Part shown: in pieces, positions 10,879 to 22,844 of the stretch
Numbering within the stretch: position 1 is the first letter of the stretch
How the letters are laid out: each line of letters opens with the position of its first letter
Source of the DNA: Drosophila miranda
Lineage: Eukaryota; Arthropoda; Insecta; Diptera; Drosophilidae
DNA length: 64,000 bases
Assembly (NCBI RefSeq): GCF_003369915.1
Contig: NC_046674.1
Coordinates: 44,121,338 to 44,185,337 of the forward strand
Reading direction: 5' to 3'
Notes under the pieces: model-generated
What the model was told of the DNA's origin: nothing
What the model saw: only the letters and a program-made list of their open reading frames with translations
Database searches by the model: none
Translations under genes and position numbers: made by a program

Positions 10879-11400
10879 CCTCGGAGCGCATTAAACCTCC
10901 GCCACCTTTCCCCTCGGAGCGCATTCACCCTCCGCAACATTATTTCTCCTCGGAGCGCATTCACCCTCCGCAACATTATTTCTCCTCGGAGCGCATTCAC
11001 CCTCCGCAACATTATTTCTCCTCGGAGCGCATTCACCCTCCGCAACATTATTTCTCCTCGGAGCGCATTCACCCTCCGCAACATTATTTCTCCTCGGAGC
11101 GCATTCACCCTCCGCAACATTATTTCTCCTCGGAGCGCATTAACCCTCCGCAACATTATTTCTCCTCGGAGCGCATTCACCCTCCGCAACATTATTTCTC
11201 CTCGGAGCGCATTAACCCTCCGCAACCTTATTTCTCCTCGGAGCGCATTAACCCTCTGCAACATTATTCCTCCTCGGAGCGCATTTACCCTCCGCAACAT
11301 TATTCCTCCTCGGAGCGGATTAACCCTCCGCAACATTATTTCTCCTCGGAGCGCATTCACCCTCCGCGACATTCTTCCCCTCGGAGCTCATTAGACCTCC
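10879..11400 (+). repeat. 36-bp tandem repeat inside LTR1 (representative of all LTRs)
   Basis: The unit begins CCTCGGAGCGCATT and continues CACCCTCCGCAACATTATTTCT, or TAACCC in place of CACCC. A 33-bp variant comes first, then 12 regular units, then a 35-bp variant and a partial unit. Because 36 is a multiple of three, both strands stay open and give false 12-residue repeat ORFs. Regular unit numbers are 12, 13, 13, 4, 14, 12, 12, 11, 10 and 10 in LTR1 to LTR10. Confidence 0.95.
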
Positions 11401-11747
11401 GCGACCTCAACCGACACCGACCAGAAGACTACCAGGACCCGCCCGCAACCATCCGCCACGTGCGGCCAACCCGAAGGACGACCCCGAAGGAAGAGCCAGC
11501 AGAAAAACACCCGCGCAACTACCAAACTTTGTACCTTTAAGAACAATAAAAATAACTCTATCTCTTTTATTACCGCTCAAAGCCCGCCTTATTCTTGAAC
11601 CACGAGACTCTCTTTCAGCTACCACATCCAGAGATCAAACCAATTTCTGTGGAACCCGGCGCGACGAGCATACCCCGGCCGAAGCGCCGTCACAGTGGCG
11701 CCCGAGCAGGTTGTGGTAGCATAAGAAGCATAATCTCAAAGGTCAAG

Positions 11748-12860
11748 ATGGCAAAACAATGGATAAACCAAGCAACGAAACTGGAGTTACAAAACTATTG
11801 CGAGGAATTCGGATTGGAGAAACTGGATGGACTAGAAACCCAAAAGAAACAACTACTACAATTTTCGGAGAGAACAGACCTCCCAATACATATTCGAGAG
11901 AGGCTAGAACAACTAGCAAATACCCAAACACGAGGGAGAAGCCCGAGAACCAAGGGCCCAAGGCAACAATCACCAAAAGGAGTACCACAAAAACCAACAA
12001 TGGAAGAGAGCCAAGGGGAGACCAGGACAGGCAGGAAGAAATCGCTATTTCCAAAACAGATAAAGAAAGGATCACCAGAAGCAGTAGCGATAATAGAAAA
12101 AATACGCAAGTGGGAACTGATCTTTACAGGAAAAGGAGGGCTGCTAGAATTCCTGAGCAGGATGGAGGAATTAGCAGAAACCTACGGGGTAGAACCGGAC
12201 CACCTCGTATTCGCAATGCCGATAATTCTGGAAGAAAGCGCACTAGACTGGTGGCACACAAAGCCAGCGCCAGTCACATCATGGGAGGATGCAAAGGTCG
12301 GACTAAAAGAGAACTTCGTATCCCCCAGATACCAAGAGGAGCTTGCAAAACAAGTGGCAGAGCGAAAACAAGCGGAAACAGAACCAGTTCGAGACTTTAT
12401 CCAAGAAATAAGGAAGTTAATGAGGTTCGGAACCTACACAGAGCAGGAAAAACTGGAAATAATATACCAGAACTGCCGGCTGCCGCTGAAACTATACGTG
12501 AAGAGGAGAGAATTCCAAACGCTGTCGGAATTCATGATCATCACAGAGGAATTCGAAAAAATTTAGACAGATGCAGGACTCTTCAAGGTTACAGGTCGCC
12601 AATGGAATAACCCACAAAACGACCAACCAGCTTGGCAAAGGACGCAATACCGACAAAGGAAATGTCAAAGATGTGGAAACTATGGGCACGAGGCCCGAAC
12701 ATGCAACAGGGAACCCGTACTGTACTGCTGTACCTGCAACAAACAAGGAGTACGCACAATAGACTGCTGCAGAAAACAACCGGAAAACACACAGGGCGCA
12801 GGACCAACCCGCGAATCTCCTGTGGCCCAAAACCAGCTGAGCGGGACAACACACAATTAA
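11748..12860 (+). pseudogene. gag: gag, copy 1, nonsense mutation
   Basis: Gag of the leftmost copy. It starts at the ATG after the PBS leader and would run 370 codons to TAA at 12858-12860. A G-to-T change turns a GAG codon into TAG at 12564-12566 (codon 273), removing the zinc-knuckle region. All else matches copy 3. The truncated product would keep the capsid-like part but lose the nucleic-acid binding motif and the frameshift into pol. Confidence 0.9.
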
Positions 12861-15800
12861 TATTTAACAAGAACCAACTTTTAGGACGGGCCAGGATTGG
12901 ATCACAACTGATGGATGTAATCATCGATACAGGGGCAACAAGATGCATGATAAACGAAAGGGCGGCCGAAAAACTAAAAGAAGAAGGCATCGAAGGAGTG
13001 GAAAACAGATTAATCCGTCTCGCGGATGGGAGCACTCGGAGAACAACACGGAGAATCCAACTAACAGTAGAACTAGGGGGAAAAGAGACCACCCAATCAT
13101 TCCTAATCATGACAGGGGTACCAGACACCCCCATACTAGGGATGGAATTTTTAAAGGATGCAGGCACATCAATAACGTGCGGAGAAGCCACAGTAAACTT
13201 CAACGGGGAACCAAACCCAAAGAGAAAGGAGGAAAGCGCAAGAAATTCAGTAACAGAGCCGACGGACGAAGAAATCGAAAAATGGATTAAAACGGAGGTA
13301 CAAAAATCCAACACTCTTGAAGGGGTGAGCAATGTTACGAAACATCGGATATTTCTGAAGGATGACAGACCAGTCAAACAGAGGTATTACCCAAGAAACC
13401 CAGCGCAAATGGAAATCATCAACAAAGAGATCAGCGAACTCATAAAGCAAGATCTAATAGAACCATCACACAGCCCATACAGCTCGCCGATTGTTCTCAT
13501 AAAAAAGAAAACCGGAGATTGGAGGGTCTGCGTGGACTACCGACTGTTAAACGAAAAAACAGAGAAGGATGCATACCCATTACCACGGATGGACTTTATT
13601 CTAAATCAGCTTAAAGAGGCTAAATACATTAGCACGCTCGACTTAAAGTCAGGGTATTGGCAAATCCCTATGGAAAAACAGAGCCGACACTACACAGCCT
13701 TTACAGCTCCCGGGCGAGGATTGTACCAATGGAAGGTCATGCCATTCGGACTCACAACAGCACCTGCTACGTTCCAAAGAGCCCTAGACTCGGTAATCGG
13801 ACCGGACATGGAACCATTCGCTTTCGCATACCTAGACGACATAATCGTAATTGGGCGGACGAAAGTTGAACACATGCAGAAACTACAAACGGTATTCGAA
13901 CGACTACGGACAGCAAACCTACGCATTAACGCAGCAAAATGTCACTTTTTCCAAAAGAAACTTAAATACCTAGGACACATGGTGAGCGAGGAAGGAATAC
14001 ACACAGACCCAGATAAAGTGGCGGCCATTAAAGAACTCACCGCACCAACTACACTGAAACAGCTGCACAGTTTTTTGGGCCTGGCATCTTGGTACCGCAG
14101 ATTCGTACCAGCGTACACCGAACGAGCAAAAGCTCTACAAGACCTATTAAAAAAGGGGCAAAAATTTGAGTGGGGCGAAGCACAAGAGAACAGCTTCCAA
14201 GACCTAAAGCTGTGTCTAACGGAAGCACCAATATTAGCATGCCCGGACTTCAGAAAAACATTCATACTGCAAACAGACGCAAGCGACTGCGGCCTAGGAG
14301 CGGTGTTGACCCAGGAAGATGCGGACGGAGAACATGTAATTTCCTACGCAAGCCGCAAGCTCAAAAGCGAGGAAACGAAATACTCCGCAACGGAAAAAGA
14401 ATGCCTAGCCATCTACTGGGGTATACACAAGATGAGGATGTACCTGGAAGGCTACCAATTTATCGTAATTACAGATCACCGGTCCCTCAAATGGTTAAAT
14501 TCCATCGAAAGCCCATCCGGACGAGTAGCAAGATGGGCATTGGGACTGCAACCATTCTCATTCGAAATACGATATCGGAAAGGCAAGTTGAACGCAGTGG
14601 CGGACGGACTCTCCCGCTTACCACGCGAAGAAACCCGAATAGCAGAAATCGTAGAATGCGCTTGGTATCAAAACAAATGGAACCAAGTAGAGATGACACC
14701 AAAAGAAGCTACGGATTATACCATAAAACACGGAAGATTATACCGACACATACCAAGCCAAACCGACGAAGACGATCAACCCTGGAAACTGTGCGTTCCA
14801 AAACAAGAGAGACAGAGGGTACTAACCGAAAATCACACAAACCCAACAGCCGGACATCTCGGGATCAGACGCACGAAAATCAGAATAAGGCAACGATACT
14901 TTTGGCCAGGGCCAAGCAGAGACGTAACACGATTCGTACGAACATGCGAAAGCTGCCAAAAATTTAAGGTATCGCAGCAAGCAGCGGCAGGCAAAATGCT
15001 GACCAAAATCGCAAACGCACCATGGGAAACAATATGCGTCGATTTCGTGGGACCACTCCCAAGATCGCCGCACGGCAACACCGCACTAATCGTGTTTATC
15101 GATAAATTTTCGAAATGGGTGGAGGTCACACCGACAAGAAGCGCATTCCTAAAGGCGTTCAGAGAAAAAATACTGGCAAGGGGAGGTGCACCAAAGCGAG
15201 TGATCTCAGACAACGGCGTACAATTTACAAGCAGAAAGACGAAACAGGTAATGAAAACGTGGGGCATCACCCAACAATTCACGGCACCATACACACCACA
15301 AGAAAACCCAACCGAACGAGCGAACCGAACACTAAAGACGATGATCGCACAATTCGCGGGAGGGAAACACAACAAATGGGACGAACAACTACCAGAACTA
15401 ACCCTAGCGATAAATAGCAGCAAGTCAGAAGCAACAGGGTTTAGTCCAGCATACCTGATATTCGGGAGAGAACTTAGATTGCCGGGCAACCTATTCGACG
15501 AGGTAACACTAGGGTCAGGGTTCAACAATCAAACAAACCAGGAAAACACCGACAAACGAAAACAAACAGAAACAATAGCCAGGCAAAACATGGAAGAAGC
15601 AGCAGCAAAACAAGCAAGACATTACAATTTGCGAAAGCGAGCATGGAAGCCAAAAAGAGGGGACTTAGTATGGGTACGAACGCACCCACTATCGAAAAAA
15701 ATCGACAAGACAACAGCGAAACTAGAACCGAAATACACCGGTCCGTGTAAGGTACTCGAACTAACCTCTCCAGTGATCATAACAGTACAAGATACGACAA

Positions 15801-16623
15801 CGAACAAAAAACTACGGGCACACGTCTCACAACTAAAACCAGCAAAAATAGAGGAAGCAAACACAATAACGATGCCCTCTCTCTACCTTTTCAGACAGAT
15901 GGAAAATAAAGAAGATAAATTCAACATTTCGGCCCGGAAATTCAAAGAAAGGATGGCACAGGCCAGCCACAAAAACCGAGCGGCAAAACTACTATCGGCC
16001 GCCCCCCCACTCAGCTCACGGATGAAAGTATCAGGAACAAAGGTGTCAGCACCAAGGAAAACAGCAACAAACAAAACGATGGAAACCACGGCAGGACAGC
16101 GCGAGACTCGAGGAGAACAAGTAGCAACGCACAATGAAGTAATCCCAACAAAAAAGAGGATCAGCTGGGCAAACCAGGCCAACAGGAACAAATCAGCGAA
16201 CAACAAGGCCCGGAACTTTCCTGGGTAAAACAAGTGGAAGACGAAGAGTCCGACCGGGACGTGCTAGACCTAAGCCCCGAGCGGCCAACACCAGAACCGG
16301 AAACCCAGAAACCCATCCAGAGAGGCACCATCCCGGGCGAATGGGAGGTCCCGGAAAAATTCGAACTAGCGACCACGGCGATCGAACTAGTCAAAGCAAA
16401 ACTCCACGACCGCCCAAAACACACTCAACGACGGTTCAAACTACGGAACGAGAAACAGGAGGCGTGTTGGGTGAAGATCGGCCGAGCTGGAGATGTCCGC
16501 ATCAGCGCATGGTTCCAAACAAAGTCAATTGGCGCCGCTCCACTGGGAAAGGAGGGGGAGTGTGACGCCCAGCGCCAGGAAGACCAAGCGCCGGCGCCAC
16601 AAACACCACAACAATATCACTAG
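12632..16623 (+). pseudogene. pol: pol, copy 1, C-terminal frameshift and 12-bp deletion
   Basis: Protease, RT, RNase H and integrase are open from 12632 to a premature stop at 16226-16228. A 12-bp in-frame loss near 15147 removes four residues between the first and second catalytic Asp of integrase (SAFLKAF instead of SATADAFLKAF). Near 16180 two losses totalling 16 bp shift the C-terminal tail out of frame; the remaining tail continues in another frame to 16623. The 4-bp part of that loss is shared with copy 6. Enzyme domains may be intact, but gag of this copy is not. Confidence 0.85.
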
Positions 16624-17901
16624 AAACACCAAGACAAGCCAAGAAGACTATAAAATAAGTATTAGTAGGATAAGTAGAACATAAGCTACAAATACATGAA
16701 GACCTGCCACATAAGAAATAAATATAAATAAACAAACAATAAAAGATACATAAAACCAACCACAGCTGATCACCACCAATGGGCCCGTAGCACAGCCCCC
16801 ACGGTCACACCCACAGCTGACTGCCCCAAGTGTGACCATAACCCAAGCTCCAACGGGCACACTATCAGCCGATCCGTACAAACGCGTTAGGGACCCCTCA
16901 GCACAACGCGCTAGGGACAGACCGTACGATCAGCTGCTTTTCGGAAATAAAAGGGGCTCCGCCAGAGCGATCAGCATCAGTTCGGCTCCGGCCCGTGGAG
17001 AGGTAAGCATCAGTAGCAGCCACCAGCAGCCCCAGCGATCCTCCAATCCTCCTCGGAGCGCATTAAACCTCCGCCACCTTTCCCCTCGGAGCGCATTAAC
17101 CCTCCGCAACATTATTTCTCCTCGGAGCGCATTCACCCTCCGCAACATTATTTCTCCTCGGAGCGCATTCACCCTCCGCAACATTATTTCTCCTCGGAGC
17201 GCATTCACCCTCCGCAACATTATTTCTCCTCGGAGCGCATTCACCCTCCGCAACATTATTTCTCCTCGGAGCGCTTAACCCTCCGCAACCTTATTTCTCC
17301 TCGGAGCGCATTAACCCTCCGCAACCTTATTTCTCCTCGGAGCGCATTAACCCTCCGCAACATTATTTCTCCTCGGAGCGCATTAACCCTCCGCAACATT
17401 ATTTCTCCTCGGAGCGCATTAACCCTCCGCAACATTATTTCTCCTCGGAACGCATTAGCCCTCCGCAACATTATTCCTCCTCGGAGCGCATTCACCCTCC
17501 GCAACATTATTCCTCCTCGGAGCGCATTAACCCTCCGCAACATTATTTCTCCTCGGAGCGCATTCACCCTCCGCGACATTCTTCCCCTCGGAGCTCATTA
17601 GACCTCCGCGACCTCAACCGACACCGACCAGAAGACTACCAGGACCCGCCCGCAACCATCCGCCACGTGCGGCCAACCCGAAGGACGACCCCGAAGGAAG
17701 AGCCAGCAGAAAAACACCCGCGCAACTACCAAACTTTGTACCTTTAAGAACAATAAAAATAACTCTATCTCTTTTATTACCGCTCAAAGCCCGCCTTATT
17801 CTTGAACCACGAGACTCTCTTTCAGCTACCACATCCAGAGATCAAACAAATTTCTGTGGAACCCGGCGCGACGAGCATACCCCGGCCGAAGCGCCGTCAC
17901 A
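16561..17901 (+). repeat. LTR2, long type, 1341 bp
   Basis: Shared between copies 1 and 2. Thirteen regular repeat units (17084-17550), one of them 35 bp, which breaks the false repeat ORF. Promoter candidate at 16948-16982, donor-like GT at 17003, AATAAA at 17752-17757. PBS of copy 2 follows at 17903. Confidence 0.95.
16945..17007 (+). promoter_or_regulatory. Candidate core promoter and splice donor in LTR2
   Basis: TATA-like T at 16948, initiator TCAGTT at 16977-16982, donor-like GT at 17003. Spacing is the same as in LTR1. Confidence 0.45.
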
Positions 17902-17954
17902 GTGGCGCCCGAGCAGGTTGTGGTAGCATAAGAAGCATAATCTCAAAGGTCAAG

Positions 17955-19079
17955 ATGGCAAAACAATGGATAAACCAAGCAACGAAACTGGAGTTACAAA
18001 ACTATTGCGAGGAATTCGGATTGGAGAAACTGGATGGACTAGAAACCCAAAAGAAACAACTACTACAATTTTCGGAGAGAACAGACCTCCCAATACATAT
18101 TCGAGAGAGGCTAGAACAACTAGCAAATACCCAAACACGAGGGAGAAGCCCGAGAACCAAGGGCCCAAGGCAACAATCACCAAAAGGAGTACCACAAAAA
18201 CCAACAATGGAAGAGAGCCAAGGGGAGACCAGGACAGGCAGGAAGAAATCGCTATTTCCAAAACAGATAAAGAAAGGATCACCAGAAGCAGTAGCGATAA
18301 TAGAAAAAATACGCAAGTGGGAACTGATCTTTACAGGAAAAGGAGGGCTGCTAGAATTCCTGAGCAGGATGGAGGAATTAGCAGAAACCTACGGGGTAGA
18401 ACCGGACCACCTCGTATTCGCAATGCCGATAATTCTGGAAGAAAGCGCACTAGACTGGTGGCACACAAAGCCAGCGCCAGTCACATCATGGGATCCTCCC
18501 ATGACTAAAGATACTAAAGGACTAAAAGAGAACTTCGTATCCCCCAGATACCAAGAGGAGCTTGCAAAACAAGTGGCAGAGCGAAAACAAGCGGAAACAG
18601 AACCAGTTCGAGACTTTATCCAAGAAATAAGGAAGTTAATGAGGTTCGGAACCTACACAGAGCAGGAAAAACTGGAAATAATATACCAGAACTGCCGGCT
18701 GCCGCTGAAACTATACGTGAAGAGGAGAGAATTCCAAACGCTGTCGGAATTCATGATCATCACAGAGGAATTCGAAAAAATTGAGACAGATGCAGGACTC
18801 TTCAAGGTTACAGGTCGCCAATGGAATAACCCACAAAACTACCAACCAGCTTGGCAAAGGACGCAATACCGACAAAGGAAATGTCAAAGATGTGGAAACT
18901 ATGGGCACGAGGCCCGAACATGCAACAGGGAACCCGTACTGTACTGCTGTACCTGCAACAAACAAGGAGTACGCACAATAGACTGCTGCAGAAAACAACC
19001 GGAAAACACACAGGGCGCAGGACCAACCCGCGAATCTCCTGTGGCCCAAAACCAGCTGAGCGGGACAACACACAATTAA
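17955..19079 (+). CDS. gag: gag, copy 2, with in-frame templated insertion
   Basis: Open for 374 codons, four more than the family form. At about 18494-18519 a 13-bp stretch after TCATGGGA is replaced by 25 bp beginning TCCTCCCATGA, which is the inverted copy of the adjacent TCATGGGAGGA; three ACTAAAG-like direct repeats follow. The protein reads SWDPPMTKDTKGLKEN instead of SWEDAKVGLKEN, right after the conserved ALDWW capsid motif. Zinc knuckles are unchanged. Whether this Gag still assembles is unknown. Confidence 0.85.
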   Translation: MAKQWINQATKLELQNYCEEFGLEKLDGLETQKKQLLQFSERTDLPIHIRERLEQLANTQTRGRSPRTKGPRQQSPKGVPQKPTMEESQGETRTGRKKSLFPKQIKKGSPEAVAIIEKIRKWELIFTGKGGLLEFLSRMEELAETYGVEPDHLVFAMPIILEESALDWWHTKPAPVTSWDPPMTKDTKGLKENFVSPRYQEELAKQVAERKQAETEPVRDFIQEIRKLMRFGTYTEQEKLEIIYQNCRLPLKLYVKRREFQTLSEFMIITEEFEKIETDAGLFKVTGRQWNNPQNYQPAWQRTQYRQRKCQRCGNYGHEARTCNREPVLYCCTCNKQGVRTIDCCRKQPENTQGAGPTRESPVAQNQLSGTTHN

Positions 19080-22000
19080 TATTTAACAAGAACCAACTTT
19101 TAGGACGGGCCAGGATTGGATCACAACTGATGGATGTAATCATCGATACAGGGGCAACAAGATGCATGATAAACGAAAGGGCGGCCGAAAAACTAAAAGA
19201 AGAAGGCATCGAAGGAGTGGAAAACAGATTAATCCGTCTCGCGGATGGGAGCACTCGGAGAACAACACGGAGAATCCAACTAACAGTAGAACTAGGGGGA
19301 AAAGAGACCACCCAATCATTCCTAATCATGACAGGGGTACCAGACACCCCCATACTAGGGATGGAATTTTTAAAGGATGCAGGCACATCAATAACGTGCG
19401 GAGAAGCCACAGTAAACTTCAACGGGGAACCAAACCCAAAGAGAAAGGAGGAAAGCGCAAGAAATTCAGTAACAGAGCCGACGGACGAAGAAATCGAAAA
19501 ATGGATTAAAACTCTTGAAGGGGTGAGCAATGTTACGAAACATCGGATATTTCTGAAGGATGACAGACCAGTCAAACAGAGGTATTACCCAAGAAACCCA
19601 GCGCAAATGGAAATCATCAACAAAGAGATCAGCGAACTCATAAAGCAAGATCTAATAGAACCATCACACAGCCCATACAGCTCGCCGATTGTTCTCATAA
19701 AAAAGAAAACCGGAGATTGGAGGGTCTGCGTGGACTACCGACTGTTAAACGAAAAAACAGAGAAGGATGCATACCCATTACCACGGATGGACTTTATTCT
19801 AAATCAGCTTAAAGAGGCTAAATACATTAGCACGCTCGACTTAAAGTCAGGGTATTGGCAAATCCCTATGGAAAAACAGAGCCGACACTACACAGCCTTT
19901 ACAGCTCCCGGGCGAGGATTGTACCAATGGAAGGTCATGCCATTCGGACTCACAACAGCACCTGCTACGTTCCAAAGAGCCCTAGACTCGGTAATCGGAC
20001 CGGACATGGAACCATTCGCTTTCGCATACCTAGACGACATAATCGTAATTGGGCGGACGAAAGTTGAACACATGCAGAAACTACAAACGGTATTCGAACG
20101 ACTACGGACAGCAAACCTACGCATTAACGCAGCAAAATGTCACTTTTTCCAAAAGAAACCTAAATACCTAGGACACATGGTGAGCGAGGAAGGAATACAC
20201 ACAGACCCAGATAAAGTGGCGGCCATTAAAGAACTCACCGCACCAACTACACTGAAACAGCTGCACAGTTTTTTGGGCCTGGCATCTTGGTACCGCAGAT
20301 TCGTACCAGCGTACACCGAACGAGCAAAAGCTCTACAAGACCTATTAAAAAAGGGGCAAAAATTTGAGTGGGGCGAAGCACAAGAGAACAGCTTCCAAGA
20401 CCTAAAGCTGTGTCTAACGGAAGCACCAATATTAGCATGCCCGGACTTCAGAAAAACATTCATACTGCAAACAGACGCAAGCGACTGCGGCCTAGGAGCG
20501 GTGTTGACCCAGGAAGATGCGGACGGAGAACATGTAATTTCCTACCCAAGCCGCAAGCTCAAAAGCGAGGAAACGAAATACTCCGCAACGGAAAAAGAAT
20601 GCCTAGCCATCTACTGGGGTATACACAAGATGAGGATGTACCTGGAAGGCTACCAATTTATCGTAATTACAGATCACCGGTCCCTCAAATGGTTAAATTC
20701 CATCGAAAGCCCATCCGGACGAGTAGCAAGATGGGCATTGGGACTGCAACCATTCTCATTCGAAATACGATATCGGAAAGGCAAGTTGAACGCAGTGGCG
20801 GACGGACTCTCCCGCTTACCACGCGAAGAAACCCGAATAGCAGAAATCGTAGAATGCGCTTGGTATCAAAACAAATGGAACCAAGTAGAGATGACACCAA
20901 AAGAAGCTACGGATTATACCATAAAACACGGAAGATTATACCGACACATACCAAGCCAAACCGACGAAGACGATCAACCCTGGAAACTGTGCGTTCCAAA
21001 ACAAGAGAGACAGAGGGTACTAACCGAAAATCACACAAACCCAACAGCCGGACATCTCGGGATCAGACGCACGAAAATCAGAATAAGGCAACGATACTTT
21101 TGGCCAGGGCCAAGCAGAGACGTAACACGATTCGTACGAACATGCGAAAGCTGCCAAAAATTTAAGGTATCGCAGCAAGCAGCGGCAGGCAAAATGCTGA
21201 CCAAAATCGCAAACGCACCATGGGAAACAATAGGCGTCGATTTCGTGGGACCACTCCCAAGATCGCCGCACGGCAACACCGCACTAATCGTGTTTATCGA
21301 TAAATTTTCGAAATGGGTGGAGGTCACACCGACAAGAAGCGCAATAGCTGACGCATTCCTAAAGGCGTTCAGAGAAAAAATACTGGCGAGGTGCACCAAA
21401 GCGAGTGATCTCAGACAACGGCGTACAATTTACAAGCAGAAAGACGAAACAGGTAATGAAAACGTGGGGCATCACCCAACAATTCACGGCACCATACACA
21501 CCACAAGAAAACCCAACCGAACGAGCGAACCGAACACTAAAGACGATGATCGCACAATTCGCGGGAGGGAAACACAACAAATGGGACGAACAACTACCAG
21601 AACTAACCCTAGCGATAAATAGCAGCAAGTCAGAAGCAACAGGGTTTAGTCCAGCATACCTGATATTCGGGAGAGAACTTAGATTGCCGGGCAACCTATT
21701 CGACGAGGTAACACTAGGGTCAGGGCTCAACAATCAAACAAACCAGGAAAACACCGACAAACGAAAACAAACAGAAATAATAGCCAGGCAAAACATGGAA
21801 GAAGCAGCAGCAAAACAAGCAAGACATTACAATTTGCGAAAGCGAGCATGGAAGCCAAAAAGAGGGGACTTAGTATGGGTACGAACGCACCCACTATCGA
21901 AAAAAATCGACAAGACAACAGCGAAACTAGAACCTAAATACACCGGTCCGTGTAAGGTACTCGAACTAACCTCTCCAGTGATCATAACAGTACAAGATAC

Positions 22001-22844
22001 GACAACGAACAAAAAACTACGGGCACACGTCTCACAACTAAAACCAGCAAAACTAGAGGAAGCAAACACAATAACGATGCCCTCTCTCTACCTTTTCAGA
22101 CAGATGGAAAATAAAGAAGATAAATTCAACATTTCGGCCCGGAAATTCAAAGAAAGGATGGCACAGGCCAGCCACAAAAACCGAGCGGCAAAACTACTAT
22201 CGGCCGCCCCCCCACTCAGCTCACGGATGAAAGTATCAGGAACAAAGGTGTCAGCACCAAGGAAAACAGCAACAAACAAAACGATGGAAACCACGGCAGG
22301 ACAGCGCGAGACTCGAGGAGAACAAGTAGCAACGCACAATGAAGTAATCCCAACAAAAAAGAGGATCAGCTGGGCAAACCAGGCCAACCTACAGGAACAA
22401 ACGGCACGAAGAATCAGCGAACAACAAGGCCCGGAACTTTCCTGGGCAAAACAAGTGGAAGACGAAGAGTCCGACCGGGACGTGCTAGACCTAAACCCCG
22501 AGCGGCCAACACCAGAACCGGAAACCCAGAAACCCATCCAGAGAGGCACCATCCCGGGCGAATGGGAGGTCCCGGAAAAATTCGAACTAGCGACCACGGC
22601 GATCGAACTAGTCAAAGCAAAACTCCACGACCGCCCAAAACACACTCAACGACGGTTCAAACTACGGAACGAGAAACAGGAGGCGTGTTGGGTGAAGATC
22701 GGCCGAGCTGGAGATGTCCGCATCAGCGCATGGTTCCAAACAAAGTCAAATGGCGACGCTCCACTGGGAAAGGAGGGGGAGTGTGACGCCCAGCGCCAGG
22801 AAGACCAAGCGCCGACGCCACAAACACCACAACAATATCACTAG
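18851..22844 (+). pseudogene. pol: pol, copy 2, integrase frameshift
   Basis: Open from 18851 to 21622, but a 5-bp loss at 21390/21391 (GGAGG of the family form) shifts the frame between the first and second catalytic Asp of integrase. The rest of integrase and the C-terminal tail are open at 21405-22844, ending 63 bp inside LTR3. A separate 21-bp in-frame deletion near 19510 removes TEVQKSN from the protease-RT linker. RT and RNase H motifs are intact. Confidence 0.9.

Larger units (their letters stand above)
10388..11694 (+). repeat. LTR1, long type, 1307 bp
   Basis: Runs from TGTGACG to CGTCACA, a 7-bp terminal inverted repeat. It is the leftmost LTR and its left flank is single-copy-like repeat DNA. 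The 36-bp repeat block spans 10879-11400 with 12 regular units (10912-11343). It has the promoter candidate (10776-10810), a donor-like GT at 10831, AATAAA at 11545-11550 and an acceptor-like TTTCAG ending at 11618. A private base gives CAAACCAATT near the 3' end where the others read CAAACAAATT. Confidence 0.95.

Noticed and set aside
10758..11372. Long ORFs of 12-residue repeats on both strands of every LTR repeat block
   Set aside because: The 36-bp unit is a multiple of three and has no stops, so all such frames stay open. One missing base in LTR2 and LTR3 breaks them freely. No evidence of protein.
10912..11378. Regular 36-bp repeats resembling a CRISPR array
   Set aside because: Units abut directly with no unique spacers, and they lie inside an LTR.
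16234..16623. Separate 3' gene (env-like) in copy 1
   Set aside because: It is the frameshifted end of pol, continuous with pol in copy 3.
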